Shown here one piece after another: positions 6,703 to 13,261 of a stretch of 13,261 bases of DNA. Every line of letters starts with the position of its first letter. The stretch's first letter is position 1. Position numbers and translations under genes: made by a program. The notes below the pieces were generated by a model, which saw nothing but the letters and a program-made list of their open reading frames with translations, searched no databases and was not told the DNA's origin. Origin of the DNA: Acidobacteriota bacterium. Lineage in GTDB: Bacteria > Acidobacteriota > UBA6911 > RPQK01 > JADFOI01. The stretch spans positions 1 through 13,261 of the forward strand of contig JAUXKG010000024.1 in NCBI GenBank assembly GCA_030624355.1, read 5' to 3'.

Positions 6703-6712
6703 AGGAAGTCGG

Positions 6713-7201
6713 TCACTCTTCTTTGATCAGCAGTACCACCGCCTGAACAGCCAGGCCTTCGCGCCGACCCACCGGACCGCACCCTTCCATGGTGGTCGCC
6801 TTAATGCCTATCTCATCCGGCCGGAGGTGCAGGGTACGGGCCAAGTTGACTTTGATCGCCTCAACGTGTGGAGCAATGGGAGGCTCTTCGGCGATCACAG
6901 TTGCATCAATGTTCACAATAGCAAAGCCCTTGCCTCGTATGAGTCGATAGACCTTCTCCAAAATCAGGAGGCTGGACATGGCACGGTAACGAGGGTCAGT
7001 ATCCGGAAAATAGCTGCCGATATCCTTCAGAGCGGCGGCACCCAGCAAAGCATCGGCCACCGCGTGGGAGAGAGCATCGGCATCAGAGTGGCCCTTCAAT
7101 CCACGAGGGTGGGGGATTCCCACTCCTCCAAGGACCAGATTCCGGCCTTCTTGAAAAGGGTGAAAGTCAAAGCCTGTGCCGATCCGCATTCCTCTGTTCA
7201 T
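6713..7201 (-). CDS. ispF: 2-C-methyl-D-erythritol 2,4-cyclodiphosphate synthase
   Basis: Fifth enzyme of the MEP isoprenoid pathway. It cyclises 4-diphosphocytidyl-methylerythritol 2-phosphate with release of CMP, as a homotrimer in the cytoplasm. In 162 residues the zinc ligands are visible as D12 and H14 (GTGFDFHPF) and H46 (GHSDADALSHAVADALLG). FPDTDPRY and the C-terminal IGIKATTMEG and GRREGLAVQAV are also typical. The ATG at 7199-7201 overlaps the ispD stop in an ATGA, so the two are translationally coupled. A second ATG four codons later (MRIGTGFD) matches where many family members begin and could be the true start. Its substrate is the product of IspE, which is not in this window; IspD acts two steps earlier. 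Confidence 0.95.
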   Translation of the reverse strand: MNRGMRIGTGFDFHPFQEGRNLVLGGVGIPHPRGLKGHSDADALSHAVADALLGAAALKDIGSYFPDTDPRYRAMSSLLILEKVYRLIRGKGFAIVNIDATVIAEEPPIAPHVEAIKVNLARTLHLRPDEIGIKATTMEGCGPVGRREGLAVQAVVLLIKEE

Positions 7202-7854
7202 GGCTGAGTCTCAGAGAGGTCTTCCTGCCAGGTTACTTTGATGTTGGCTCGCTCTCCCGGCACGACATGCACAACTTCATTGAGACGCTCCACCAGAACC
7301 GATTCGTCGGTTCCGTAAAAATTATCTTCAATGGCCTGCCGAAAAGCTCTCTTCAGTAGATTGATTTCGAATCCCTGCGGAGTCTGGACCAGAGCCAGAC
7401 TCTCTCGCTCGACTGTTCGCACAATCCGCTCGCTCCGAGTCTCCTTGAGCGTGTCCGATACCGGAAGGACCGGCACACAGGCCCGGTGCCGGCGAGTCCC
7501 TTCAACCACCCTGGAAATAAGTTGCTCCGAGAGGAAAGGACGGGCCGCATCGTGGATCAGGACCAGTTCAATCTGTTCGGAAAATCGACAAAGGCCCCGG
7601 TAGACGGAATCTTGCCGCTGGGGGCCTCCAATCTCCAGAATCAACCTATCACGATACGGTAAGGAGGCCACTTGACTTTCCACTACTTCCTTCCAGCTTT
7701 CAGGCACCACTACGACCGCCTGCACAGCCAGGTGAGCGAACGCCTCCAAAGCATGGAAATAAAGTGGCTTCGCTCGAAGCTTCGCGAACTGTTTGGGAAT
7801 GCTGGACTCGAACCGCGACCCGCTGCCAGCCGCTGCCAGAACAAGACCAATCAA
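7198..7854 (-). CDS. ispD: 2-C-methyl-D-erythritol 4-phosphate cytidylyltransferase
   Basis: Third MEP-pathway enzyme: it joins CTP and methylerythritol phosphate to give CDP-methylerythritol and pyrophosphate. The 218 residues show the cytidylyltransferase loop LAAAGSGSRF (6-15, R14) with K21 in PKQF, then GGPQRQDSV (76-84), HDAARPF (101-107) and TPQGF. The start is TTG at 7852-7854, placing the protein start directly at the nucleotide-binding strand (MIGLVLAAAG) as in relatives. It is preceded by a recognisable AAGGGG ribosome binding site and a plausible promoter in the gap after alr. It overlaps ispF by 4 bp. The ispD-ispF pairing is common in bacteria and they are fused in some species; here they remain separate. 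Confidence 0.95.
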   Translation of the reverse strand: MIGLVLAAAGSGSRFESSIPKQFAKLRAKPLYFHALEAFAHLAVQAVVVVPESWKEVVESQVASLPYRDRLILEIGGPQRQDSVYRGLCRFSEQIELVLIHDAARPFLSEQLISRVVEGTRRHRACVPVLPVSDTLKETRSERIVRTVERESLALVQTPQGFEINLLKRAFRQAIEDNFYGTDESVLVERLNEVVHVVPGERANIKVTWQEDLSETQP

Positions 7855-7864
7855 GGGCGGGTCA

Positions 7865-7870
7865 CCCCTT
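7865..7870 (-). promoter_or_regulatory. Ribosome binding site supporting the TTG start of ispD
   Basis: On the minus strand this is AAGGGG, 10 bases before the TTG at 7852-7854. It supports the unusual TTG start; no ATG or GTG at the expected N-terminus competes. Confidence 0.5.
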
Positions 7871-7886
7871 CTCGCCGGTGGTTGCT

Positions 7887-7915
7887 ATTCTGAGAAACTT
7901 TTTGATGCTTGCCAA
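7887..7915 (-). promoter_or_regulatory. Candidate promoter for ispD-ispF-suhB
   Basis: On the minus strand TTGGCA (7910-7915, five of six -35 bases) is separated by 17 bp from CAGAAT (7887-7892, four of six -10 bases). The expected start near 7880 would leave a leader of about 25 bases that includes the AAGGGG site before ispD. The spacing is ideal and the hexamers are moderate. Confidence 0.5.
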
Positions 7916-8015
7916 AAATCATCGTAAGTGATTGACACTGCAATTCTAGCGCGTTAATCGCGACGGTGTCCAGGAAAGGCAGGAAAGGAGAAGTTTGAGA
8001 TCTGTAACCCTGATC

Positions 8016-9050
8016 CTACACATACCGTCGCTCGACACGAGTGCCGATCCGGGTCAAAACTTCATAAGGAATCGTTTCCAGTGTTTTCGACAGACCGGCC
8101 GCCGAGATGGGAGAATCGGGAGAATCCTCCAGCAGCACGACTTCCTCTCCTACTTTGGGTTTGGAGAGATCAGTAAGATCCACAGTGACGAGGTCCATCG
8201 CCACCCTTCCGATCACCGGCACAAGCTGTTGTCGAATCCGACCCCGGCCTCGGTTCGAGAACCGGCGACTGTAGCCGTCGGAGTATCCGACGGGCAAGAT
8301 TCCCACTCGCATGTCTCGAGGGGCGGTAAAGGTACCACAGTAGCCAACAGGTTGCCCTTTGAGCACCTCCCGCACATTCACAACCCGAGTCTTCCAGCAG
8401 AGGATAGGTTGGAGATAGTCGACAGCAGAGCAGGGCGAGATCCCATACAGGGCCAGACCCGGGCGAACAGCATCCATTTGGGCTTCGGGCAGCTGCAGGC
8501 CGGCGCTGTTGCTGATATGGCGAGGATAGGAAAGACCCGAGGTAGCCTGCTCAAATCGTCTGAGCTGCAGACGGGTGAACTCCAGATCCTGATCCGAGCA
8601 AGCAAAATGGGAAAATACACCGACTATGGGGGCCGGGCAGGAACGGATGAAGCGAGCCGCTTCTTTCCAGGGGATTCCCAGCCGGTTCATCCCAGTATCA
8701 ATCTCCACCTCCACACTGGTTTTCTCCACTTTGAACGTAGAGTCAAAGAGTGCCGCCGTTAGATCGAACTCCAGAAAGGCCTGTTCTTCTCCCTCCCAAC
8801 AGCCGCCCAGCACCAGTATCTTCCCGCTTCCGATCCCCCGTCGAAGCTCGACTCCCTCTTCCAGCGTGGCCACAGCAAAATCACACACTCCGCAGTCCAG
8901 CAAACACTTGGAAACTTCCTGAATTCCATGTCCATAGGCGTCGGCCTTGACTACAGCGATGATGCGTGTGGAGGGAGCCAGACGTGCTTGTACGGCTACC
9001 ACGTTCTCCCGGAGACGGGTGAAGGATATCTCAACCCATGAGCGTCTCAT
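8016..9050 (-). CDS. alr: Alanine racemase
   Basis: PLP-dependent enzyme interconverting L- and D-alanine to supply D-Ala for peptidoglycan. The 344 residues include the PLP lysine in VVKADAYGHG (K35), DTGMNRLG (118-125), SHFA (147-150), the phosphate-contact region HISNSAG (178-184), the catalytic tyrosine in PVGYCGTF (Y237), VGYSDGY, VIGRVAMDLVTVDLT (279-293) and a C-terminal IPYEVLTRIGTRV. The segment between the barrel strand LTAALF and DTGM is several residues shorter than in E. coli Alr, making the protein slightly short, but no catalytic residue is missing. Its ATG (9048-9050) overlaps the dnaB stop in an ATGA. The dnaB-alr pairing downstream of rplI is a familiar bacterial gene order. 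No strong Shine-Dalgarno is seen, consistent with coupling to dnaB. Confidence 0.95.
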   Translation of the reverse strand: MRRSWVEISFTRLRENVVAVQARLAPSTRIIAVVKADAYGHGIQEVSKCLLDCGVCDFAVATLEEGVELRRGIGSGKILVLGGCWEGEEQAFLEFDLTAALFDSTFKVEKTSVEVEIDTGMNRLGIPWKEAARFIRSCPAPIVGVFSHFACSDQDLEFTRLQLRRFEQATSGLSYPRHISNSAGLQLPEAQMDAVRPGLALYGISPCSAVDYLQPILCWKTRVVNVREVLKGQPVGYCGTFTAPRDMRVGILPVGYSDGYSRRFSNRGRGRIRQQLVPVIGRVAMDLVTVDLTDLSKPKVGEEVVLLEDSPDSPISAAGLSKTLETIPYEVLTRIGTRVERRYV

Positions 9051-10405
9051 TCGAACTCACGGGCCAGGTTTTCAAACTTCGTCCACTGTTCTACGAAAGC
9101 CAGTTTTACGATGCCGGTGGGTCCATTGCGCTGTTTTCCGATGATGATCTGAGCAACCCCTTCTTCCTCCAGATCTTCTCCTTTTTGGTACAGGTCTTCT
9201 CTGAAGATAAACATCACGACATCGGCGTCTTGCTCGATTGAGCCGGACTCCCTGAGATCGGAGAGTTGAGGACGATGATCCCCTCGTCTCTGTTCCGGGG
9301 CCCGACTCAGCTGCGATATGGCCATAATGGGAATATTCAGCTCCTTGGCCAGACCTTTGAGAGAACGGCTGATAACAGAAATTTCCTGCTGTCGGTTCTC
9401 AAAACGGACGCGACTGCCCGTCGACACTCCCGACATCAACTGAAGATAGTCCACTATGAGCAAATCCAGTCCATGTTCCGCCTTGAGGCGACGCGCCTTG
9501 GAACGCATCTCTACAATCGTGATTCCCGGCGTGTCATCAATAAAGACACGAGCCTGGGCCAGCTTGCTGACCGCCTTGGCCAAGCGACTCCAATCCTCCT
9601 TGTTCAGATACCCGGTTCGCACCTTGTGTGCGTCCACCCGGGCTTCTCCACACAACATTCGAGTCACCAGCTGGCGAGCGGCCATCTCCAAACTGAAGAT
9701 ACCCACGGTCCGCTGATCTTTAATGGCCGCGTGCTGTGCCACGTTAATGGCAAAGCTTGTCTTTCCCAGTCCAGGACGTGCCGCCACGATAATGAGATCG
9801 GTTGACTGCAAGCCCGAGGTAAGTTTATCCAGCTCCACAAAGCCCGTCGCAATACCGGTTATCGATTCCTTTCGCTTGTATATGGTCTCGATGTCTTGAT
9901 AGGTCTTGGTCAGCAGGTTCTGAAGATCGGTAAAACCGCCACCCATCTTCTCCTGACTGATCTCGAAGATCGCTTTCTCAGCCTGTTCCAGCAAATGCGA
10001 CGGGTCTTCTTCATCTGAGAAACTCCGGATCAGAATCTCATTCGAAGAATGAATGAGCTTTCGCAGAATGGATTTCTCCTTGACGATGCGGGCGTAGTGC
10101 TCGACATTGGAAACTCGCGGAACCCCATCCAGCAAGGAAGCGATGTAGGCCGCGCCCCCTGCTGACTCCAATTCACTTCCCTTCTGGAGCTCCTGTCGCA
10201 GGGTCAGCGAATCGATGGCACGGGAATCCGCGGAGAGCACCAGCATGCGGGAAAAAATCTTGCGGTGCCCTTCCACATAAAAATCCTCGGTTGTGAGGAT
10301 CTCTGAGGTCTGATCAAACAACGTGTTGTCGAGCAGCACGGCCCCCAAGACAGCACGTTCAGCTTCATCACTGTGGGGAAGACTCTTCTCGACGCTTACG
10401 TTCAT
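9047..10405 (-). CDS. dnaB: Replicative DNA helicase DnaB
   Basis: Hexameric 5'-3' helicase that unwinds DNA ahead of the replisome and recruits primase. The 452 residues show the N-terminal collar domain (about 10-110, starting PHSDEAERAVLGAVL), a linker, then the RecA-like motor. The motor has Walker A ARPGLGKTS (209-217, K215), the catalytic glutamate in FSLEM (E240), Walker B LLIVDYLQLM (315-324, D319), ISQLSR (363-368) and KQRNGPTG with the arginine finger (R426). No intein or insertion is present, and length is typical. It starts with ATG at 10403-10405, which aligns with relatives, but no Shine-Dalgarno sequence is visible; a CTTCCT stretch precedes it. The upstream gap is filled with repeats, so whether transcription continues from rplI or starts within the gap is not clear. 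Confidence 0.97.
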   Translation of the reverse strand: MNVSVEKSLPHSDEAERAVLGAVLLDNTLFDQTSEILTTEDFYVEGHRKIFSRMLVLSADSRAIDSLTLRQELQKGSELESAGGAAYIASLLDGVPRVSNVEHYARIVKEKSILRKLIHSSNEILIRSFSDEEDPSHLLEQAEKAIFEISQEKMGGGFTDLQNLLTKTYQDIETIYKRKESITGIATGFVELDKLTSGLQSTDLIIVAARPGLGKTSFAINVAQHAAIKDQRTVGIFSLEMAARQLVTRMLCGEARVDAHKVRTGYLNKEDWSRLAKAVSKLAQARVFIDDTPGITIVEMRSKARRLKAEHGLDLLIVDYLQLMSGVSTGSRVRFENRQQEISVISRSLKGLAKELNIPIMAISQLSRAPEQRRGDHRPQLSDLRESGSIEQDADVVMFIFREDLYQKGEDLEEEGVAQIIIGKQRNGPTGIVKLAFVEQWTKFENLAREFE

Positions 10406-10746
10406 AGGAAGAATGACCTAGAGAGACAACAACTGACCAGCTGACAGCTGACACCGAACCAGTGTCGATTGACGAGTGTCGAGTGACCGGGCTGACAACT
10501 GACAACTGACAATAAGATACCTTTCTTAATCCGTGTAAATCAGTGTTTGTTAATCCGTGTTAATCCGTGTCTGTCAATTCGTGATTAGAATAACAGCAGT
10601 TCGCAGGGGTTAAAAACAAAGAATTCGCAGGAAAACCGAATAAACGGAATGAGGGCAGGAAACGGGATGCCCTGGGAGGCTGTCAGGGGAGGAGCTCAGA
10701 GTTCACGTCCTGTTCGTAGACTTTGAAAAGGGCGCTTTCGGCGACT
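10406..10746. other. 341-bp intergenic region between rplI and dnaB
   Basis: No gene was found here. The dnaB-proximal half (10431-10588) is a composite repeat module. The rplI-proximal half holds two TTCGCAGG copies (about 10600-10607 and 10623-10630) and a weak possible hairpin (CCCTG at 10670-10674 and CAGGG at 10684-10688, 9-base loop, no T-run). I see no convincing terminator for the ribosomal-protein operon and no good promoter for dnaB. TTGACA-like hexamers occur only as part of the repeats. Confidence 0.6.
10431..10588 (-). repeat. Composite intergenic repeat module, copy 2 (inverted relative to copy 1)
   Basis: Read on the minus strand from 10588 downwards: CACGAATTGACAGA, CACGGATTAA, CACGGATTAACAAA, CACTGATTTA, CACGGATTAAG (units of 14, 10, 14, 10 and 11 bases). 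Then come AGGTATCTT (10514-10522), three TTGTCAG units (about 10492-10512), a block around CACTCGACACTCGTCAATCG (10466-10486), and GTCAGCTGTCAGCTG (10436-10450). The block order matches copy 1 after uvrC. The module lies directly upstream of dnaB. Confidence 0.75.
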
Positions 10747-11475
10747 TTACTCCGTCGTGGCCTCCTCTGTTTCCTTCTTTTCGGCCTCTTGGACGGGGTT
10801 CGCTCCCTCTTCCTGATCGATCCCCTTCTCGCTTTCCTTTTGTTCCTGCTGCCCTTGAGTTTCCTGGTCGGTGACGGGGGGCTGAGATTCTTGACCGGCA
10901 AACTCAGGAGCTTCCGGTGGCGTCTCTTCGCTTCCAGCCGATCGACCCACTTCCTTGATCCGAGCTTCCAGTTCGGCCACTATCCGGTCCGATTCTTCAT
11001 CCTTTTTCTTGATCCTGGCCACCGGCTCATCCCCCTCAAGCAGAACGGAAAGAAGAAGTTCAGCAGCCACTTCACTGTGAAGACGCACCTCTATCCGATG
11101 GTTGCCGATGCTTTTGATGGGCTGCTGCAGCAGAATCTTCCGCCGATCTATCCGAATCTCGCTGCCTTCCAACAGATCCGCTATATCTTTTGAAGTCACA
11201 GAACCAAACAGGGTCCCGGCGTCTCCTGACTTGCGGCTGATCAGGACATGCAGCTGATTCAACTCCTGTGCCAGCAGTTCAGCCTCCTCTGTGTACTTGG
11301 CATCTTTTTTGGCCATAGAGAGACGCTGCTGCTCAATCATTTTTCGATTCCCTGGAGTTGCGGGTATGGCCAGACGCTTCGGAATCAGATAGTTGCGACC
11401 GTAGCCATCGGCCACTCTGACAATTTGACCGCGCCGTCCCACCTCAAAAACATCGTCGATCAGAATGACTTCCAT
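10747..11475 (-). CDS. rplI: 50S ribosomal protein bL9 with long acidic C-terminal tail
   Basis: Large-subunit protein that binds 23S rRNA at the base of the L1 stalk. Residues 1-147 are canonical: the N-terminal domain MEVILIDDVFEVGRRGQIVRV and GYGRNYLIPKRLAIPAT, the connecting helix (about 42-76), and a C-terminal domain with TLFGSVTSKDIA (88-99) and IEVRLHSEV. The usual length is about 148; here 95 further residues follow. They comprise a charged helical stretch (about 153-176) and a low-complexity Glu/Gln/Pro-rich part in which 181-242 holds 19 acidic and 4 basic residues. It starts with ATG at 11473-11475 behind GAGG, which overlaps the rpsR stop region. It is third in rpsF-rpsR-rplI. 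The tail is in frame and uninterrupted, so it is not a frameshift artefact. Confidence 0.93.
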   Translation of the reverse strand: MEVILIDDVFEVGRRGQIVRVADGYGRNYLIPKRLAIPATPGNRKMIEQQRLSMAKKDAKYTEEAELLAQELNQLHVLISRKSGDAGTLFGSVTSKDIADLLEGSEIRIDRRKILLQQPIKSIGNHRIEVRLHSEVAAELLLSVLLEGDEPVARIKKKDEESDRIVAELEARIKEVGRSAGSEETPPEAPEFAGQESQPPVTDQETQGQQEQKESEKGIDQEEGANPVQEAEKKETEEATTE

Positions 11476-11480
11476 CGTCG

Positions 11481-11699
11481 CTACCTCGACTCCGGAGTGT
11501 AGGAGAGCAAAGCCAACTGTCGGGCCCGTTTGATGGCTGTCGCCAATTTTCTCTGGTGGGTACTACACACACCGGAGACCCTCCGGGGAATGATTTTGGA
11601 ACCTCCGGGAACGTACGAACCCAGCAACCTCACATCCTTGTAGTCAATGTAATCGATCTTTTCCGCGCAGAACTTACAATACTTTCGTCGTCGAATCAT
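11481..11699 (-). CDS. rpsR: 30S ribosomal protein bS18
   Basis: Small-subunit protein that binds 16S rRNA in the platform together with bS6. The 72 residues match the family throughout: RRRKYCKFC, then DYKDVRLLGSYVPGGSKIIPRR and the C-terminal HQRKLATAIKRARQLALLSY. Cysteines C8 and C11 with C45 (GVCSTHQ) suggest the zinc-binding form rather than the cysteine-free paralogue. It starts with ATG at 11697-11699 behind AGGA that lies in the end of rpsF, with only 3 bp between the rpsF stop and this start. There is no ssb or priB gene between rpsF and rpsR. Confidence 0.96.
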   Translation of the reverse strand: MIRRRKYCKFCAEKIDYIDYKDVRLLGSYVPGGSKIIPRRVSGVCSTHQRKLATAIKRARQLALLSYTPESR

Positions 11700-11702
11700 C
11701 AG

Positions 11703-12098
11703 CTAATCCTTCACCGCCGCTACTTGATCTGTGTTTTTCTTGGAACGACCTTTTGAAGCCGCTCGCCTCTTGTCCCTCCGGCTCTTGAATTTCTCCATCC
11801 GCTTCAGATCAAGATCGATGCGGACCGACAAGAAGCGAATGACCGAATCCGTCACTTTAAATCGTCTCTCCAGCTCGTCCACTGCTACCGCCTCCGGTTC
11901 CTCCAGAGTCAGGATGGTATAGATTCCCTCACTGTGCTTGTTGATGGGGTAGGCTAGACGTCTCTTGCCCCATTCGTCTACCTTGACAATCTGCGCTCCC
12001 TTTTCTTCCGCTACTTTCCGGAAGGTCTCGACCGACTGCTCGACTTCATCATCAGTCAGAGTGGGTGCCAGAATAAAAGTAACCTCATATCGTCTCAT
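11703..12098 (-). CDS. rpsF: 30S ribosomal protein bS6
   Basis: Small-subunit platform protein that forms a heterodimer with bS18. In 131 residues it has the N-terminal strand MRRYEVTFILAPTL, the WGKRRLAYPINKHSEGIYTIL core (about 43-63), the helix around LERRFKVTDSVIRFLSVRID, and a lysine/arginine-rich tail (about 99-131). It starts with ATG at 12096-12098 behind a strong AGAGGAG. It leads the rpsF-rpsR-rplI operon and has its own promoter after hppA. In several bacteria bS6:bS18 binds its own mRNA leader for feedback, but the short leader here shows no structure I can assign to that. Confidence 0.95.
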   Translation of the reverse strand: MRRYEVTFILAPTLTDDEVEQSVETFRKVAEEKGAQIVKVDEWGKRRLAYPINKHSEGIYTILTLEEPEAVAVDELERRFKVTDSVIRFLSVRIDLDLKRMEKFKSRRDKRRAASKGRSKKNTDQVAAVKD

Positions 12099-12108
12099 AC
12101 CGACCTTA

Positions 12109-12134
12109 CTCCTCTTCGAAAAACGCCAATTCTA
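12109..12134 (-). promoter_or_regulatory. Extended -10 promoter and ribosome binding site of rpsF-rpsR-rplI
   Basis: On the minus strand TAGAAT (12129-12134) is preceded by TGT, giving an extended -10 (TGn plus five of six consensus bases). No good -35 is present, as is common for extended -10 promoters. The predicted start is near 12122, a leader of about 25 bases. The leader contains AGAGGAG at 12109-12115, 10 bases before ATG, the clearest Shine-Dalgarno in the window. Confidence 0.55.
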
Positions 12135-12219
12135 ACACACTGACCTTCAGGCTGCCGGTTCACTCCGCTTTTCTGGCTCCAGTAGACCACCTGGGCCCAG
12201 CTTCGTTCGAGCCGGCCCC

Positions 12220-13261
12220 TTATCTCAGCAAAGGAGCAATGACCAGGGACACGATGGACATGAGCTTGATCAGGATGTTCATCGAAGGGCCACTGGTGTC
12301 CTTGAAAGGATCACCAACCGTGTCTCCCACCACGGCAGCCTTGTGGGCTTCTGAACCCTTGCCACCCAGAAAGCCGCTTTCGATATACTTCTTGGCATTG
12401 TCCCAGGCTCCCCCCGCGTTGGCCATGAACAAAGCCAGCAGAACTCCGCTCAGAGTTGCTCCGGCAAGCATACCCCCAAGAGCGGATGTTCCCAGGAAGG
12501 TTCCCATCACGACCGGTGAGGACACCGCAACCAGACCGGGCAGGATCATTTCCCTCAAGGCGGCGCGAGTTGAGATATCTACACAGCGAGCGGTGTCCGG
12601 CTTGGCCTCACCCTCCAACAGTCCGGGGATCTCACGAAATTGACGGCGCACCTCCTCGACCATCTTCATGGCGGCCCTTCCAACCGAGGACATGGTTAGG
12701 TCAGCGATAAAGAAGGGTAGGATACCGCCCACAAAGAAACCCACTACCACCCTGGGATCGAGCAAATCGAGTGTCTCCAGGCCGACCGTCTTGGTGTAGG
12801 CAGAAAAGAGAGCCAGGGCGGTCAGCGCTGCAGACCCAATGGCAAATCCCTTTCCCATAGCTGCTGTGGTGTTTCCCAGGGCGTCCAGACTGTCAGTGAT
12901 CGCACGCGTTTCGGGCCCCAGACCGCTCATCTCCGAGATTCCGCCAGCATTGTCGGCAATCGGCCCGTATGCATCCACTGACATGGTAATCCCCACGGTA
13001 GCCAACATTCCTACGGCCGCGATTCCGATACCGTAGAGACCTGCAAAGTTGTATGAGATCAAGATGGCGCCACAGATGGTCAGAACCGGCAAGACCGTAG
13101 ACTGCATGCCCACCGCCAAACCGGCAATGATGTTGGTGGCCACGCCTGTCTTGCAGGCTTCCGCGATTCGCCTGACAGGAGGCCCTCCAGTGTACCACTC
13201 AGTCAACAAGCCAATGACGATGCCAGCAATCGTCCCCATCAAGATGGCGTAGAAAATGCCC
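12220..13261 (-). CDS. hppA: Membrane-bound cation-translocating pyrophosphatase, C-terminal part (5' end outside window)
   Basis: Integral membrane pump that couples pyrophosphate hydrolysis to H+ or Na+ transport. The visible 346 codons are about half of the usual protein of 650-800 residues. The frame is open to the window edge (reading GIFYAILMGTIAG), so the start lies beyond it. Family motifs include TEWYT, the pyrophosphate-binding DAYGPIADNAGGISEMSGL region (12916-12975), GNTTAAMGKG (12847-12876), ANAGGAWDNAKKYIE and the C-terminal GDTVGDPFKDTSGPSMNIL. Many hydrophobic helices alternate with these. Alanine and glycine at the positions equivalent to A460 and G/A463 of the Carboxydothermus enzyme indicate the K+-dependent subfamily; K+-independent pumps have Lys and Thr there. 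Whether it pumps Na+ or H+ depends on residues outside the window. It ends with TAA 121 bp before rpsF. Confidence 0.95.
   Translation of the reverse strand, partial: GIFYAILMGTIAGIVIGLLTEWYTGGPPVRRIAEACKTGVATNIIAGLAVGMQSTVLPVLTICGAILISYNFAGLYGIGIAAVGMLATVGITMSVDAYGPIADNAGGISEMSGLGPETRAITDSLDALGNTTAAMGKGFAIGSAALTALALFSAYTKTVGLETLDLLDPRVVVGFFVGGILPFFIADLTMSSVGRAAMKMVEEVRRQFREIPGLLEGEAKPDTARCVDISTRAALREMILPGLVAVSSPVVMGTFLGTSALGGMLAGATLSGVLLALFMANAGGAWDNAKKYIESGFLGGKGSEAHKAAVVGDTVGDPFKDTSGPSMNILIKLMSIVSLVIAPLLR

Noticed and set aside
6686..7207. 173-codon plus-strand frame opposite ispF
   Set aside because: Antisense shadow of ispF without protein-family features.
7932..7960. Plus-strand promoter with perfect TTGACA (7932-7937)
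   Set aside because: No acceptable -10 lies 16-18 bp downstream (TAATCG or TTAATC), and it would only transcribe the antisense strand of alr.
7995..8762. 255-codon plus-strand frame opposite alr
   Set aside because: It lies wholly antisense to a clearly conserved alanine racemase, has no recognisable motif and no ribosome binding site.
10683..10901. Minus-strand 72-codon frame encoding a very basic peptide overlapping the end of rplI
   Set aside because: It is the shifted reading of the GAA/GAG/CAG-rich acidic tail of bL9, which naturally gives Lys/Arg codons. It has no independent start signal.
12191..12200. CTGGGCCCAG palindrome after hppA as a terminator
   Set aside because: It is only 10 bp with no loop, and no T-run follows in the hppA direction.

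Overview
This is an ordinary housekeeping stretch of a bacterial chromosome of moderately high GC content. Twelve complete protein genes and one partial gene are recognisable, with no tRNA, rRNA, CRISPR array, prophage or transposase gene. The organism is not diagnosable from the sequence. A fused AroD-AroE enzyme, a K+-dependent-type membrane pyrophosphatase, a bL9 with a long acidic tail and abundant short intergenic repeats make an Acidobacteriota-like lineage my best guess, held weakly.

Layout in the direction of transcription. On the minus strand from the right edge: the 3' part of hppA (pyrophosphate-driven cation pump), then rpsF-rpsR-rplI (ribosomal proteins bS6, bS18, bL9) behind their own promoter, then a 341-bp repeat-rich gap, then dnaB-alr (replicative helicase and alanine racemase, overlapping by 4 bp). 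After a 161-bp gap with a plausible promoter come ispD-ispF-suhB (two MEP-pathway isoprenoid enzymes and an inositol-phosphatase family enzyme), a 26-bp perfect palindrome, and a YjjX-type inosine/xanthosine triphosphatase gene. The plus-strand gene uvrC (excision-repair endonuclease) converges on this run. Divergent from uvrC on the minus strand is pgsA-aroDE-thrB (phosphatidylglycerophosphate synthase, fused dehydroquinase/shikimate dehydrogenase, homoserine kinase), which ends in a long imperfect palindrome at the left edge.

The genes cover translation, replication, cell-wall precursor supply (alr), isoprenoid and phospholipid precursors, aromatic and threonine biosynthesis, nucleotide-pool sanitation and DNA repair. 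The unusual content is between the genes. (1) A composite repeat module occurs twice in opposite orientation (about 5101-5264 and 10431-10588) with its blocks in the same order. (2) A palindromic element about 150 bp long at the left edge has ends matching the 26-bp palindrome near 5912, as if the latter were its two ends joined. (3) The last codons and stop codons of thrB and uvrC lie inside these repeats. uvrC, and less certainly yjjX, look leaderless. I did not find a new multi-gene system.
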